Of a stretch of DNA of 64,000 nt, positions 37,685 to 47,126 are shown piece after piece (position 1 is the first letter of the stretch; every line of letters begins with the position of its first letter). The stretch covers positions 124,027 through 188,026 of the forward strand of contig NZ_MSZX01000008.1 of NCBI RefSeq assembly GCF_002021565.1, written 5' to 3'. The notes beneath the pieces were generated by a model that saw only the letters and a list, made by a program, of their open reading frames with translations, searched no databases and was not told the origin of the DNA. Source of the stretch: Paenibacillus selenitireducens. Its GTDB lineage: Bacteria > Bacillota > Bacilli > Paenibacillales > Paenibacillaceae. The position numbers were made by a program, and so were the translations under genes.

Positions 37685-38734
37685 CTATGGATAGATCGGC
37701 GTGAGCGACAATCCTAATGTCTCATCCCAGCCCATCATCAAATTCAAATTCTGAATGGCCTGACCTGCAGCGCCCTTCACCAAGTTATCAATGACAGATA
37801 CGATCGTCACTCGGCCCGTACGCTCATCGACTGCAAACCCTATATCGCAATAATTGGACCCGAACACTTCCTTCGTCGCAGGCCATTTGCCTTTGTCGCG
37901 GATCCGAACAAATCGTCGTCCTTCGTAATACTGCTTATACAGTTCAATGAAATCTTCATCCGTATGCACGCCGTTCACCTTCGCATACATCGTCGACATA
38001 ATCCCCCGTGTCATCGGTGTTAAATGTGTTGTAAACGTCACTACAACGGGCTCCCCGGCTACCTGTGTCAGGGCCTGCTCTATTTCTGGTGTGTGCTGGT
38101 GTTGGTTGACTTTATAAGCTTTGAAGTTCTCATTAATCTCTGCAAAATGTGAGATGAGACTGGTTCCCCGTCCTGCCCCGGACACCCCGGATTTCGCATC
38201 AATAATAATGGAATGCGGGTCAATCCACCCTGCCGCAACGGCTGGGATCAATCCAAGTAACGTCGCTGTTGGATAACAACCTGGATTGGATACGAAATCT
38301 AGTCCTTTTACTTCTTCACCGAATACTTCGCATAGTCCATATACGGCTTGAGCTAGCAAGGCTTCGTCTGCAGGTGATTTCTTATACCACGTTTCATATA
38401 CGGAACCATCTTTTAACCTGAAGTCACCGGATAAATCAACGACCTTCAACCCTGCCTCTAATAACTGTGGAACGAGCTTCGCACTCACCCCGTGCGGTGT
38501 AGCCGTAAATACAACATCCGCTTTCTCTGCAATTAAAGCAATATCCACAGCATCCAGTGCCTCAATCATAATCTCGGATAAATGCGGGAATCCCTCGGAT
38601 AACCGTTCCCCACTATTGGAAGACGAAATGACCGAAGTAATCTCTACATGGGGATGTCCCTGCAAGAATCGAATTACCTCAACGCCACCATATCCCGTTG
38701 ATCCTACAATCGCTGCTCTTAACTTCGTGTTCAT
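37685..38734 (-). CDS. argC: N-acetyl-gamma-glutamyl-phosphate reductase
   Basis: 349 residues from ATG 38734, eight bases after GGGAGG; the longer frame reaches into the promoter region and is not coding. The Rossmann loop G-S-T-G-Y-G-G and the active-site S-N-P-G-C-Y-P-T with the catalytic Cys are intact. It reduces acetylglutamyl phosphate with NADPH. It is the first gene of the argCJBDFGH run and directly follows the ARG-box promoter. Confidence 0.96.
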   Translation of the reverse strand: MNTKLRAAIVGSTGYGGVEVIRFLQGHPHVEITSVISSSNSGERLSEGFPHLSEIMIEALDAVDIALIAEKADVVFTATPHGVSAKLVPQLLEAGLKVVDLSGDFRLKDGSVYETWYKKSPADEALLAQAVYGLCEVFGEEVKGLDFVSNPGCYPTATLLGLIPAVAAGWIDPHSIIIDAKSGVSGAGRGTSLISHFAEINENFKAYKVNQHQHTPEIEQALTQVAGEPVVVTFTTHLTPMTRGIMSTMYAKVNGVHTDEDFIELYKQYYEGRRFVRIRDKGKWPATKEVFGSNYCDIGFAVDERTGRVTIVSVIDNLVKGAAGQAIQNLNLMMGWDETLGLSLTPIYP

Positions 38735-38832
38735 CGTACATTCCTCCCGCGTGCTCCCAACTTGTATTACATAATATTTCCATTGTACATCAGTTATTTC
38801 TCGATGGAAATAATAGCCGAATTTGAAATTAC

Positions 38833-38866
38833 GTATTATTATACACCCGTAGTTATATATATACAA
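38833..38866 (-). promoter_or_regulatory. Sigma-A promoter of argC with ARG-box-like palindrome
   Basis: Minus strand TTGTAT (38866-38861), 17 bases, TATAAT (38843-38838). GTATAATAATAC (38844-38833), with GTAT/ATAC arms, overlaps the -10 and resembles an ArgR/AhrC half-operator (TGAATWWWWATTCA). Binding by ArgR is inferred from the pathway. Confidence 0.65.
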
Positions 38867-38894
38867 CGATTATTTTTTGAGACCTTGTCGCATG

Positions 38895-38950
38895 AAAAAA
38901 AGCCGCAAATCCCTATCACGGCAAGGCACGATAAGGTTTACGACTTTTTA
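38895..38950 (-). terminator. Terminator after the YitT gene
   Basis: GTCGTAAACCTTATCGTG pairs with CGTGATAGGGATTTGCGGC on the minus strand with a few wobbles, then TTTTTTTC. It separates the gene from the argC promoter. Confidence 0.75.
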
Positions 38951-38961
38951 TATTGAAGCTG

Positions 38962-39852
38962 CTATGTATGCAATTTGAAGCCTTCGCCGAGCACTTCTTT
39001 GGTATCGCTAATAATGACAAATGCAGATGGGTCAACCGACCTGACAAGCACCTTCAGCTTACTTACTTCCGTCTGTGACACAACGACCATGAGCACCTTT
39101 CGCTCTTCTTTGGTGAAGCCCCCCTTGCCTTGCAGCTCGGTTAAGCCCCGATCCAGATCATGGAGGATCGCCTCCTCCAGCCTATCTGCTTCATTCGAGA
39201 TGATAAAAGCAACCTTAGAAAAGCCAAATCCGACCTGAATCACATCGATCGTCTTGCTTGTTACAAACAACCCAATTAAGGCGTATAGCGCCTTTTCCGG
39301 GGATAAGAAGATCCCTGCGCACAAGATGACAATACCGTCAAGCATCGGTACGGCCAAGTGATAACTGATGCCTGTGAAGCGATTGATCAGCTGTGCTACC
39401 AAGTCGAGACCCCCTGTGGAACCGCGCCCACGGTATACCAGTCCGAGTCCTAATCCAATACCAAGCCCTCCATAAATGGAAGCTAGCAGCGGATTATCAG
39501 TTGGTGACGGCCAGCTTTTGGTCAAGAGAATAAACAAAGGGAGAAAGAAAATCCCGCATAAGACCTTATATCCGAAATCTTTCCCCACAAGGACAATACC
39601 CAGAATAAAGAGCGGAATGTTAATTGCCCACTGGGTATACGCAGGTTCGATTCCTGTAAAATGCTCCACAAGGATCGATATCCCAGATACACCCCCGGAA
39701 GCAATTTGATGTGCGAGCAAAAATAAATTAAAGCTAACTGCGATACTGAAACTACCCAAAATGACAAGTGTATACTCCATTACTCCCAATAGTACGGGGT
39801 GCATTGGCTTCACAATGCGTTCGTGCCGCTTCGTTGTGTTGTTTCCCTTCAT
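38962..39852 (-). CDS. YitT family membrane protein (DUF2179)
   Basis: 296 residues: five or six membrane helices (about 22-42, 58-78, 85-105, 120-140, 170-205), then a cytoplasmic DUF2179 domain (about 212-290) with a beta-rich fold and the K-V-L-M-V-V-V-S core. AGGAG precedes ATG. Function is unknown; members are widespread in Bacillota and several per genome is usual. It is monocistronic and sits between prfB and the arg cluster. Confidence 0.9.
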   Translation of the reverse strand: MKGNNTTKRHERIVKPMHPVLLGVMEYTLVILGSFSIAVSFNLFLLAHQIASGGVSGISILVEHFTGIEPAYTQWAINIPLFILGIVLVGKDFGYKVLCGIFFLPLFILLTKSWPSPTDNPLLASIYGGLGIGLGLGLVYRGRGSTGGLDLVAQLINRFTGISYHLAVPMLDGIVILCAGIFLSPEKALYALIGLFVTSKTIDVIQVGFGFSKVAFIISNEADRLEEAILHDLDRGLTELQGKGGFTKEERKVLMVVVSQTEVSKLKVLVRSVDPSAFVIISDTKEVLGEGFKLHT

Positions 39853-39893
39853 AGCTTTTCGCTCCTAGTTTGAATTCCAGCATCGGTTGCTCG

Positions 39894-39928
39894 CAAAAAA
39901 TTCCCACACTATCACAAGTGTAGGAATT
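39894..39928 (-). terminator. Terminator of secA-prfB
   Basis: Minus strand AATTCCTACACT and AGTGTGGGAATT pair (one wobble) around six bases, followed by TTTTTG. It lies 12 bases after the prfB stop. Confidence 0.8.
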
Positions 39929-39939
39929 CTAGGCTCACT

Positions 39940-41053
39940 TTATTCGTTCTTAATCCGAATCTGGCTTCGTAAGTAGCCGTCGATAAACGGATCTAAATCG
40001 CCGTCCATCACAGCGCCGACGTTGCCGGTTTCTACTTGGGTACGATGGTCCTTCACCATGCTGTATGGATGAAATACATAAGATCGAATTTGACTGCCCC
40101 AAGCGATCTCCGATTGCTCCCCGCGAATTTCATCAAGCTGCTTCCGCTGCTCTTCGATTTTACGCTCATATAACTTCGAACGAAGGACGGTCATCGCCCG
40201 CTCACGGTTCTTGATCTGCGAACGTTCGGTCTGGCAAGTCACCACAACCCCTGTTGGGATATGAGTGATCCGTACCGCAGAGTCCGTCGTATTGATATGC
40301 TGACCGCCCGCGCCGCTGGCACGATACGTATCAATCCTCAAATCTTCTGTGCGGATATCCACTTCGACATCATCACCGATTTCAGGCACCACATCGCAGG
40401 AAACGAACGACGTATGCCGACGTCCCGATGCATCGAACGGCGAGATTCGCACAAGGCGATGCACACCCTTCTCTGCTTTCAAATACCCATACGCGTTAAA
40501 GCCTTTGATTAACAGCGTAACGCTCTTAATCCCCGCTTCATCGCCTGGCAGATAATCCAGTACTTCCACCTTGAAATTCCGTTTCTCTGCCCAACGGGTA
40601 TACATACGGAGTAACATTTGCCCCCAGTCCTGCGACTCTGTGCCGCCTGCACCCGGATGTAATTCGAGAATCGCATTGAACTTATCGTACGGCTGATTCA
40701 GCAGCAGTTGAAGTTGAAAGTTCTCTAACTTCGCCATCAACTCTTTAACCGTCGAATACAGTTCCAGTGCCAAGGACTCGTCAGCTTCCTCATCCGCAAG
40801 TTCAAGCATCATCGTCACATCTTCATACTCTTGACTTAATCCTTGATATCGGTCTACGGAAGACTTGACGGCGTTCAGTTCAGCAATCACGCCCTGTGCA
40901 CGTTCATTGTCGCCCCAGAAATCTGGCGCTGCCATTTTGACCTCAAAGTTCTCAATCATTTCCTGCTTCAAATCTAAGTCAAAGAGACCCCCTAAGGTCT
41001 GAAAGTCTCTTTGCAATTTCGCGTAAATCCTGTTTCACGCTGGGTTCGATCAT
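39940..41053 (-). CDS. prfB: Peptide chain release factor 2 (with programmed +1 frameshift)
   Basis: A 370-residue RF2 produced by joining two frames. The first 24 codons run from ATG 41053 to a TGA at 40981-40979; the remaining 346 codons read in the +1 frame. The GGQ motif (A-G-G-Q-H) for peptidyl release and the S-P-F anticodon-like motif for UGA recognition are intact. The shift site has the classical form, described as its own feature. RF2 ends synthesis at UGA and UAA. secA lies immediately upstream, the standard order in Bacillota. Confidence 0.97.
40979..40993 (-). promoter_or_regulatory. prfB: RF2 programmed +1 frameshift site
   Basis: Minus strand AGGGGG-TCT-CTT-TGA-C. An internal Shine-Dalgarno-like AGGGGG lies three bases before CTT, followed by an in-frame TGA and C. 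This is the autoregulatory signal known from Escherichia coli and Bacillus: low RF2 slows reading at UGA and allows the shift. Confidence 0.95.
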
Positions 41054-41080
41054 GCCATCCACCTCATCTAACTTCGTTGC

Positions 41081-43588
41081 TTATTGCCCGTGGCAATTTT
41101 TATATTTCTTACCGCTGCCGCAAGGACAAGGATCATTGCGTCCGATTTGCGGTTCGTTTTTGGTTGGTTGCTTTTGAGCAGGCTCGCTGCTGCTGTTCGT
41201 TGAGATTTTGCTCTCTTCAACAACGGCTTGACGCTCTTGGTTGCGCTCCACTTGAGCTTTCATGATGTATGTCGCAACGTCCTGTTGAATTTGGTTGACC
41301 ATCTCGTGGAACATTTCAAAGCCTTCGAATTGGTACTCGCGAAGCGGATCTGTACCGCCGTAAGCACGAAGGTGAATCCCTTGACGCAAGTGATCCATCG
41401 CATCGATATGATCCATCCATTTGCTGTCTACCGCACGCAATACGATAACTTTCTCGAACTCACGCATCATCTCGGAGCCCATCATTTCCTCACGCTCGTC
41501 GTAACGAACTAATACAAGGTTATAAATGAGTTCCACGATTTCTTCTTTTTCCTTGCCCCATAGATCATCTTTGGTAAGTTGATCTTGCTCAAGAAGCGTA
41601 TTGTTCGCATATTCAGCGACTTCTGCCAATTCCCAGTTCTCCGGAATATCTTCCACGCAGTGTGCATCCACGACACGCTCGATGACCGGCTTAATCATTT
41701 CAAGCACGATTTCACGAATGTTATCGGAGAATAGAATCTCACGACGTTGTTTATAGATAATCTCACGTTGTTGGTTCATCACATCATCATATTGAAGGAC
41801 GATCTTACGCACATCGAAGTTGCTTCCTTCGACACGTTTCTGTGCAGATTCAACAGCTTTCGTAATCAGACGGCTCTCAATTGGAGATTCCTCATCAAAA
41901 CCAAGGCGATCCATCATGCCCGAGATATTCTCAGCGCCGAAACGTCTCATCAATTCATCTTCCATCGAAAGATAGAACTGCGAGGAACCTGGATCCCCTT
42001 GACGTCCCGCACGACCGCGAAGCTGATTATCAATACGACGGCTTTCGTGACGCTCTGTACCGATAATATGCAATCCACCGAATTCTGATACACTGTCGCC
42101 AAGAATAATATCCGTACCGCGGCCTGCCATGTTGGTAGCGATCGTTACGCTGTCTGCTTCACCTGCACGGGAGATAATTTCAGCTTCTTCTTCATGGTAT
42201 TTCGCATTTAAGACTTTATGTGTGATACCTTTACGCTTCAGCATCTCGGACAGCAATTCCGAGTTCTCAATCGAAACCGTACCTACCAACACCGGCTGGT
42301 GAAGGGTATGACGTGCTACAATCTCGTCAACAACGGCTTTGAATTTACCTTTTTCCGTCTTGTAGACGACATCCGCTAAATCCTTCCGTACATTCGGACG
42401 GTTCGTAGGAATTTGGATAACATCCAAACCGTAGATTTTCTTGAATTCTTCTTCCTCTGTTTTCGCCGTACCGGTCATCCCTGCCAATTTGCGATACATC
42501 CGGAAGTAGTTCTGGAACGTAATCGTTGCAAGCGTCATGCTCTCGTTCTGAACGTCGAGATCTTCTTTGGCTTCAATCGCTTGGTGCAAGCCATCGCTAT
42601 AACGACGACCTTGCATGATGCGGCCCGTAAATTCATCGACGATCAATACTTCACCGTCTTGAACGACATAGTCCACGTCGCGACGCATGATCACATTAGC
42701 TTTCAACGCTTGAGTCACGTGATGATTTAATGTAACATGCTTCTGATCAAACAAGTTATCCACGCCAAAAGCTTTCTCCGCTTTCGCTACCCCCGCATCT
42801 GTCAACGCAACGGATTTCACTTTAATATCTACCGTGTAGTCTTCTTCCGCTGTTAAACGACGAACAAAACGATCCGCAGCAAAATAAAGCTCCGTAGATT
42901 TCGCTGCTTGTCCGGAAATGATTAGCGGTGTTCTTGCCTCATCGACAAGGATCGAATCCACTTCATCAATCGTACAGAAATAAAGCGGACGCTGAACCAT
43001 TTGCTCTTTGTACAACACCATGTTGTCGCGCAAGTAGTCAAAGCCGAACTCATTATTCGTACCGTACGTAATATCGCATTCGTATGCAGCTTGCTTATCT
43101 TCATGGCTAAGACCGTTCATATTGACGCCAACCGTCATGCCAAGGAAATTATAAATTGTACCCATCAACGCGCTATCGCGTTGCGCAAGGTAGTCATTGA
43201 CCGTAATTACGTGAACGCCTTTTCCTAGAAGAGCATTCAAATAAACTGGCAAAGTACCAACGAGGGTTTTACCCTCCCCGGTTTTCATTTCAGCGATTTT
43301 CCCTTCGTGAAGAACCATACCGCCGATCAACTGTACATCAAAATGGCGCATGCCTAAGCTTCTTACGGATGCTTCACGCACCACGCAAAATGCTTCTGGT
43401 AATAGTTCATCCAACGTCTCGCCTTTTTCGATCCGGGCTCTAAACTCTTCCGTTTTGGCTTTCAATTGCTCATCCGAAAGCTCTTTGTACGTTGGTTCCA
43501 TTTCATTGATTTGGTCGACCGTCTTCATCAAACGTTTTATCTCACGTTCGTTAAGATCGCCAAATATCTTTTTTACAAGTCCTAACAT
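41081..43588 (-). CDS. secA: Preprotein translocase ATPase SecA
   Basis: 835 residues from ATG 43588, giving the usual start ([10 protein letters not shown]); a longer frame includes 16 extra residues with no support. Walker [13 protein letters not shown]-type D-E-V-D-S, and the SEC-C zinc motif at the extreme C-terminus ([13 protein letters not shown]) are present. It drives protein export through SecYEG. It forms an operon with prfB 27 bases downstream. Confidence 0.98.
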   Translation of the reverse strand: MLGLVKKIFGDLNEREIKRLMKTVDQINEMEPTYKELSDEQLKAKTEEFRARIEKGETLDELLPEAFCVVREASVRSLGMRHFDVQLIGGMVLHEGKIAEMKTGEGKTLVGTLPVYLNALLGKGVHVITVNDYLAQRDSALMGTIYNFLGMTVGVNMNGLSHEDKQAAYECDITYGTNNEFGFDYLRDNMVLYKEQMVQRPLYFCTIDEVDSILVDEARTPLIISGQAAKSTELYFAADRFVRRLTAEEDYTVDIKVKSVALTDAGVAKAEKAFGVDNLFDQKHVTLNHHVTQALKANVIMRRDVDYVVQDGEVLIVDEFTGRIMQGRRYSDGLHQAIEAKEDLDVQNESMTLATITFQNYFRMYRKLAGMTGTAKTEEEEFKKIYGLDVIQIPTNRPNVRKDLADVVYKTEKGKFKAVVDEIVARHTLHQPVLVGTVSIENSELLSEMLKRKGITHKVLNAKYHEEEAEIISRAGEADSVTIATNMAGRGTDIILGDSVSEFGGLHIIGTERHESRRIDNQLRGRAGRQGDPGSSQFYLSMEDELMRRFGAENISGMMDRLGFDEESPIESRLITKAVESAQKRVEGSNFDVRKIVLQYDDVMNQQREIIYKQRREILFSDNIREIVLEMIKPVIERVVDAHCVEDIPENWELAEVAEYANNTLLEQDQLTKDDLWGKEKEEIVELIYNLVLVRYDEREEMMGSEMMREFEKVIVLRAVDSKWMDHIDAMDHLRQGIHLRAYGGTDPLREYQFEGFEMFHEMVNQIQQDVATYIMKAQVERNQERQAVVEESKISTNSSSEPAQKQPTKNEPQIGRNDPCPCGSGKKYKNCHGQ

Positions 43589-43639
43589 GTATGGGTAGAC
43601 CCCTTTCGTATTTCGTACAAAACAGATGGTTTGCATTAA

Positions 43640-43668
43640 ATTGTATCAGTTTGTGGGTATTGTCGCAA
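43640..43668 (-). promoter_or_regulatory. Sigma-A promoter of secA
   Basis: Minus strand TTGCGA (43668-43663), 17 bases, TACAAT (43645-43640). The stretch 43637-43949 contains only this and the hpf terminator. Confidence 0.6.
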
Positions 43669-43851
43669 CAATCCAGTATGGACTATTCGTATATACTTAC
43701 GTTGTGACTTCCATGTTTGTTTCGTAAACTTCCAGAAAAAATTATTTCCAGCCGTATCGTATCTCATAAGGCTAGTATCACACTAGGACAAAATACATAT
43801 ACACGCTACAGTTACTGGCTAGAATCTCATATATAGAGCTCTAAATTTACA

Positions 43852-43881
43852 AAAGCTTGGCTCCCGAAGGAACCAAGCTTT
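43852..43881 (-). terminator. Terminator of hpf
   Basis: AAAGCTTGGCTCC-CGAA-GGAACCAAGCTTT, a 13-pair stem (one mismatch) with a CGAA loop. On the minus strand it ends in TTTTGTAAATTT. Confidence 0.75.
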
Positions 43882-43949
43882 CGCATGACTGCATATTCAT
43901 AATCTATCTTGTTTATAATAAGTAGGATTCCATTTTCCTAAGTTTCATT

Positions 43950-44498
43950 CTAGTCCTGTTCAATAATCCCGTATTTGCCGTCATTCCGGCGGTATACGAC
44001 ATTCACTTGGTTCGTGTCCATGTTGGAGAAGACAAAGAAGTTATGTCCAATCATGTTCATTTGCAAGATCGCTTCTTCCACGTCCATCGGTTTCAATGTA
44101 AACCGCTTCGTACGGACAAGCTCGAGCGTATCCTCTTCATCCTCTAATGCAACGGCTGTTGCACCGGATTCGCGAATAATGGATTTCAAGTTGCCTTCTT
44201 GACGGAATCTACGATTCAATTTGGTTTTGTGTTTACGAATTTGACGCTCTAACTTATCAATCACAGCGTCCATCGATGCATACATGTCATCACTTTTATC
44301 TTCAGCGCGGAGCATCACTCCTGGCAACGGAATCGTCACCTCAACGCTATGCTTGTCTTTGACTACGCTTAATGTGACATATACCTCAGAGGTAGGCGGC
44401 ACTTCAAAATACTTATCCAATCTACTTAGCTTTTTCTCTACATACTCTCTTAAAGCTTCTGTCACTGGGATCTGTTGGCCTCGAATGCTGTATTTCAT
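43950..44498 (-). CDS. hpf: Long-form ribosome hibernation promoting factor
   Basis: 182 residues: an N-terminal HPF/YfiA domain (about 1-100, with the basic helix R-Q-I-R-K-H-K-T-K-L-N) and a C-terminal dimerisation domain (about 125-180) with M-D-V-E-E-A-I-L-Q-M-N-M-I-G-H-N-F-F-V-F. The two-domain form makes 100S ribosome dimers in stationary phase or stress. A good promoter lies 27 bases upstream of the start, and a CRP/FNR-like palindrome about 150 bases upstream. Confidence 0.97.
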   Translation of the reverse strand: MKYSIRGQQIPVTEALREYVEKKLSRLDKYFEVPPTSEVYVTLSVVKDKHSVEVTIPLPGVMLRAEDKSDDMYASMDAVIDKLERQIRKHKTKLNRRFRQEGNLKSIIRESGATAVALEDEEDTLELVRTKRFTLKPMDVEEAILQMNMIGHNFFVFSNMDTNQVNVVYRRNDGKYGIIEQD

Positions 44499-44524
44499 AG
44501 AGCACTCCTCCTTTGCTTGAAGTT

Positions 44525-44553
44525 ATTATAACACAGGCGTAGGCAAACTTCAA
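44525..44553 (-). promoter_or_regulatory. Sigma-A promoter of hpf
   Basis: Minus strand TTGAAG (44553-44548), 17 bases, TATAAT (44530-44525) with an extended TG-T. No sigma-B or sigma-H element was recognised. Confidence 0.68.
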
Positions 44554-44666
44554 AATTTCTTAATACAGAAATCGGTGTAACTTTTTCCGTTTTTGGAACG
44601 TCAGATGGAAGTGTGAATTTATGCAAAGTTCTTGATACACAAGGGTTCGTTGCCTTTTAACAAGGG

Positions 44667-44682
44667 TGTGATCTACGTCACA
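44667..44682. promoter_or_regulatory. Perfect CRP/FNR-type palindrome
   Basis: TGTGA-TCTACG-TCACA matches the TGTGA-N6-TCACA consensus exactly. It lies upstream of hpf and behind the terminator of the cold-shock gene. Its distance from the hpf -10 is larger than usual for activation, so an unseen promoter or repression may be involved. Confidence 0.55.
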
Positions 44683-44760
44683 TGAACATCCGACGGCGGT
44701 GATGTTGTGTTGAAATCTATCGTTTGTTGTTATAGTACAACTCTATTGAGAAAGACATAC

Positions 44761-44792
44761 AAAAAACAACCCTAGATTCCTCCAGGGTTGTC
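44761..44792 (-). terminator. Terminator of the cold-shock gene
   Basis: Minus strand ACAACCCT and AGGGTTGT pair around ten bases, followed by TTTTTTG. Confidence 0.85.
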
Positions 44793-44855
44793 TGCTAGCT
44801 GAAATTTAATTGTTAACCATCGAACCATATGTAGCGCGGCTTCATGCCGGGATGA

Positions 44856-45053
44856 TTATAATTTAATTACGTTAGCTGCTTGTGGTCCGCGAGCGCCTTC
44901 AACGATGTCGAACTCAACGGATTGGCCTTCTTCTAATGTTTTGAAGCCTTCGGTTTGGATTGCGGAGAAATGTACGAATACGTCTCCACCGTCTGCTGTC
45001 TCGATGAAACCATAACCTTTTTCTGCGTTAAACCATTTAACTTTACCTTGCAT
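44856..45053 (-). CDS. cspA: Cold-shock protein (CspA family)
   Basis: 65 residues, a single cold-shock domain with both RNA-binding motifs: K-G-Y-G-F-I (RNP1) at 12-17 and V-F-V-H-F (RNP2) at 25-29. It is a single-stranded nucleic acid chaperone. The leader is about 50 bases and contains a small hairpin GTGGC-N5-GCCAC, and the gene has its own promoter and terminator. Which of the several Bacillota csp paralogues this is cannot be decided. Confidence 0.95.
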   Translation of the reverse strand: MQGKVKWFNAEKGYGFIETADGGDVFVHFSAIQTEGFKTLEEGQSVEFDIVEGARGPQAANVIKL

Positions 45054-45105
45054 TCAAATACATTCCCTTCGTCTTCAAATGAAAGTGGCACTTGGCCACA
45101 AGACG

Positions 45106-45134
45106 AATATACCACCGAATGAAAGCGGTGTCAA
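45106..45134 (-). promoter_or_regulatory. Sigma-A promoter of the cold-shock gene
   Basis: Minus strand TTGACA (45134-45129), 17 bases, TATATT (45111-45106). Confidence 0.78.
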
Positions 45135-45282
45135 TGGGTTTGGAGAGATTCTATGAGCGACGTATCTAGCAATCCATCGCTCTTCATTTATACGGTAGAC
45201 AATCACAAAAATTTTATCGATATATCCGCACTTACAATCACAAATCTCTGCACCTCCACCAACTTCTGAGGAGGAGGTTGGT

Positions 45283-45517
45283 AGCCTGTTGCCAACTCGA
45301 TCCCTTGGTTCCAGGCCTTCGAGACACCGAGGTTCTTCGTTTTATACCGACTTCAAACATCACTTTGCTGCCGTAACCACGCCGAAGTACCTTCGGTTGA
45401 GTAATTGTTGATCACGATGATCTCGTATGTGTTGGGGCTCGTGTATTGGCGGATACTTTCGATACAGAGTTGGTTGTATAGCAGGTTACTGCGGGTGATG
45501 ATGATGGATGTTTTCAT
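45283..45517 (-). pseudogene. Broken N-terminus of a GT2 glycosyltransferase
   Basis: From ATG 45517 the frame encodes a GT2 N-terminus (S-I-I-I-T-R, C-I-E-S-I-R-Q-Y-T, Y-E-I-I-V-I-N-N) and meets TGA after W-L-R-Q-Q-S-D-V. Beyond the stop the same frame continues the family with K-N-L-G-V-S-K-A-W-N-Q-G-I-E. It is very close in these blocks to the intact GT2 at 50079-51779. The rest (45135-45282 and 45518-45676) shows no gene. It marks the edge of the glycosyltransferase island. Confidence 0.75.
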
Positions 45518-45676
45518 GGGGGGCCACCTGAGGGGGGCAGGATTGATAGTGGTTAGGTGGTGTTGGGGTTAGACGACAGCGGATAAAGAGGTTGGGATGG
45601 TATTATAGGGGATGCAGGAAGTTATAATTTCTACAACCTACTTAAGCTATTCCGATTAAGATGTACAACTACCACA

Positions 45677-45711
45677 AAATAAAAAAGCCTGTCAAGGTTT
45701 CTCAACAAGCT
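45677..45711 (-). terminator. Terminator of the six-gene glycan cassette
   Basis: Minus strand AGCTTGTTGAG and CTTGACAGGCT pair through all 11 positions (with wobbles) around AAAC, followed by TTTTTTATTTT. Confidence 0.8.
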
Positions 45712-45741
45712 AACTCCTAGTAAAAACAATCTTCAAAGATT

Positions 45742-46395
45742 TTAACTACCCGCAGAAAAACTTTTTTTTGCTACAAAAGCGTAATAATGTGTATTTTCCC
45801 AAGGATTTAATCTTTCTGGGTAAATATCAATTTTGTTGGTAATGTAAAAATCTGATTGATCTAATAATTGAATATCATTTTCTATATGTCTATAAAACAC
45901 ATGATACCACTCACCTATCTGTTCTGAATATTTATCAATTATCACATCATCGTTAATCCCACAAGCATGTTTAACAATTAGAATCCCTTCATCAGCCAAC
46001 ATGTGGTAGCAGTTTTTATAAATCTTTTGTACTTCCTCATCATTAAAGTAGGTTACCACACCAAATAAAAGAATAACGTCAAATTTCGAAGGTTCTAAAA
46101 AGTACGGAAGATCAGAGACAACCGTTTTAATTTTAGGAGACTGAATACAATGTTCCAAAAATTTTTCTTGATTATCCACTGATTTTATATAAGAAACATG
46201 TGGCTCTAAGCGATTCGTAATTCTTCCTGGACCACACCCCAGATCTAATACTTTTGAAGATTCATTTATATATTTGTTAATTAATTCAATGTCAAAATCA
46301 ATTGTATCATCGTCTTTGAAATGGGTTGCAAGATTTGGATCCTCTACTTGAGCGCGCCGTTCAAAAAAAACCTTAATTTTTTCTTTATCTAACAT
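45742..46395 (-). CDS. Class I SAM-dependent methyltransferase
   Basis: 217 residues with the SAM loop D-L-G-C-G-P-G-R at about 47-54, the acidic V-D-N-Q end of beta 2, and L-L-F-G-V-V-T-Y-F as motif IV/post I. No special substrate domain is seen. It is the last gene of the leftward cassette. It could methylate the glycan, a sugar intermediate, or flagellin itself. It is AT-rich like its neighbours and has a terminator directly behind it. Confidence 0.82.
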   Translation of the reverse strand: MLDKEKIKVFFERRAQVEDPNLATHFKDDDTIDFDIELINKYINESSKVLDLGCGPGRITNRLEPHVSYIKSVDNQEKFLEHCIQSPKIKTVVSDLPYFLEPSKFDVILLFGVVTYFNDEEVQKIYKNCYHMLADEGILIVKHACGINDDVIIDKYSEQIGEWYHVFYRHIENDIQLLDQSDFYITNKIDIYPERLNPWENTHYYAFVAKKSFSAGS

Positions 46396-46463
46396 TATTA
46401 ACTCCTCTCAGATAAGTTGTATAAAATTATCTCTTCATTTTGAAAGTTATATCTATTCTTTAG

Positions 46464-47126
46464 TCATCGAGAATTTATTGCTATTAAGTTGTTTTGAACC
46501 CAGACAATAGCAGCATCATAATCAGATGGAGTATCAATTTCTTGACATCGAACTGGAATCGCCTTTATTGGTATGTACTGCTCAAGAAGTTGGTACACAT
46601 GCCCTGATGTCATTGATAATTTCGTAGCATCCATTTGAACAAGACCTGACCATTCATAGTTACCATGCTCCCTCGAGAAATGACTAATAAATTCTTCAGA
46701 ACCATTCTGAACTACATTTACTAATACAGGGTCTTCTGTTGATGGAATACAATAACCTATACTTTCATATGGATAGCGAAGGAATGTATGGAAGTCTTCT
46801 GGATGGACTAATAGATCACCGTCTAAAGAAATTACCATTCCCTGAGCATATCTGGCTCCAAGTGATAAGCTAGCTGCAGTTCCTGTTGTTAAGAAATCAT
46901 GATTAAAAACAAAAGTTACATTCTTTCTTATCTTTAATACCTGCTCTATAACTTGATCGGCTTGATATCCCACTACCACACGGATATCATTTACCTCCTC
47001 TAGCATCTCTAACTGCCATGCTATAAGAGGCTTTCCCTCAATCTCAATGAGAGCCTTCGTTATACCTAAACCCAACCGTGAGCCTACTCCGGCACAATTT
47101 ATAACAACTGTCTTAGAAACCGACAT
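46464..47126 (-). CDS. Sugar-phosphate or alcohol-phosphate nucleotidyltransferase
   Basis: 220 residues. The NTP-transferase fold begins with N-C-A-G-V-G-S-R-L-G-L-G-I-T-K-A-L, a variant of the G-x-G-x-R...K activation loop. It has G-K-P-L-I-A-W-Q and a metal-binding D-G-D-L-L. The N-H-D-F-L-T-T-G-T-A-A-S-L stretch recalls LicC-type choline-phosphate cytidylyltransferases. It probably joins a nucleotide to a phosphorylated building block. Its first 28 bases overlap the HAD gene, so the phosphatase and nucleotidyltransferase are coupled. Confidence 0.78.
   Translation of the reverse strand: MSVSKTVVINCAGVGSRLGLGITKALIEIEGKPLIAWQLEMLEEVNDIRVVVGYQADQVIEQVLKIRKNVTFVFNHDFLTTGTAASLSLGARYAQGMVISLDGDLLVHPEDFHTFLRYPYESIGYCIPSTEDPVLVNVVQNGSEEFISHFSREHGNYEWSGLVQMDATKLSMTSGHVYQLLEQYIPIKAIPVRCQEIDTPSDYDAAIVWVQNNLIAINSR

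Noticed and set aside
38735-38866. Extra 44 residues at the N-terminus of ArgC
   Set aside because: The extension covers the promoter and ARG box and ATG 38734 has a strong ribosome site.
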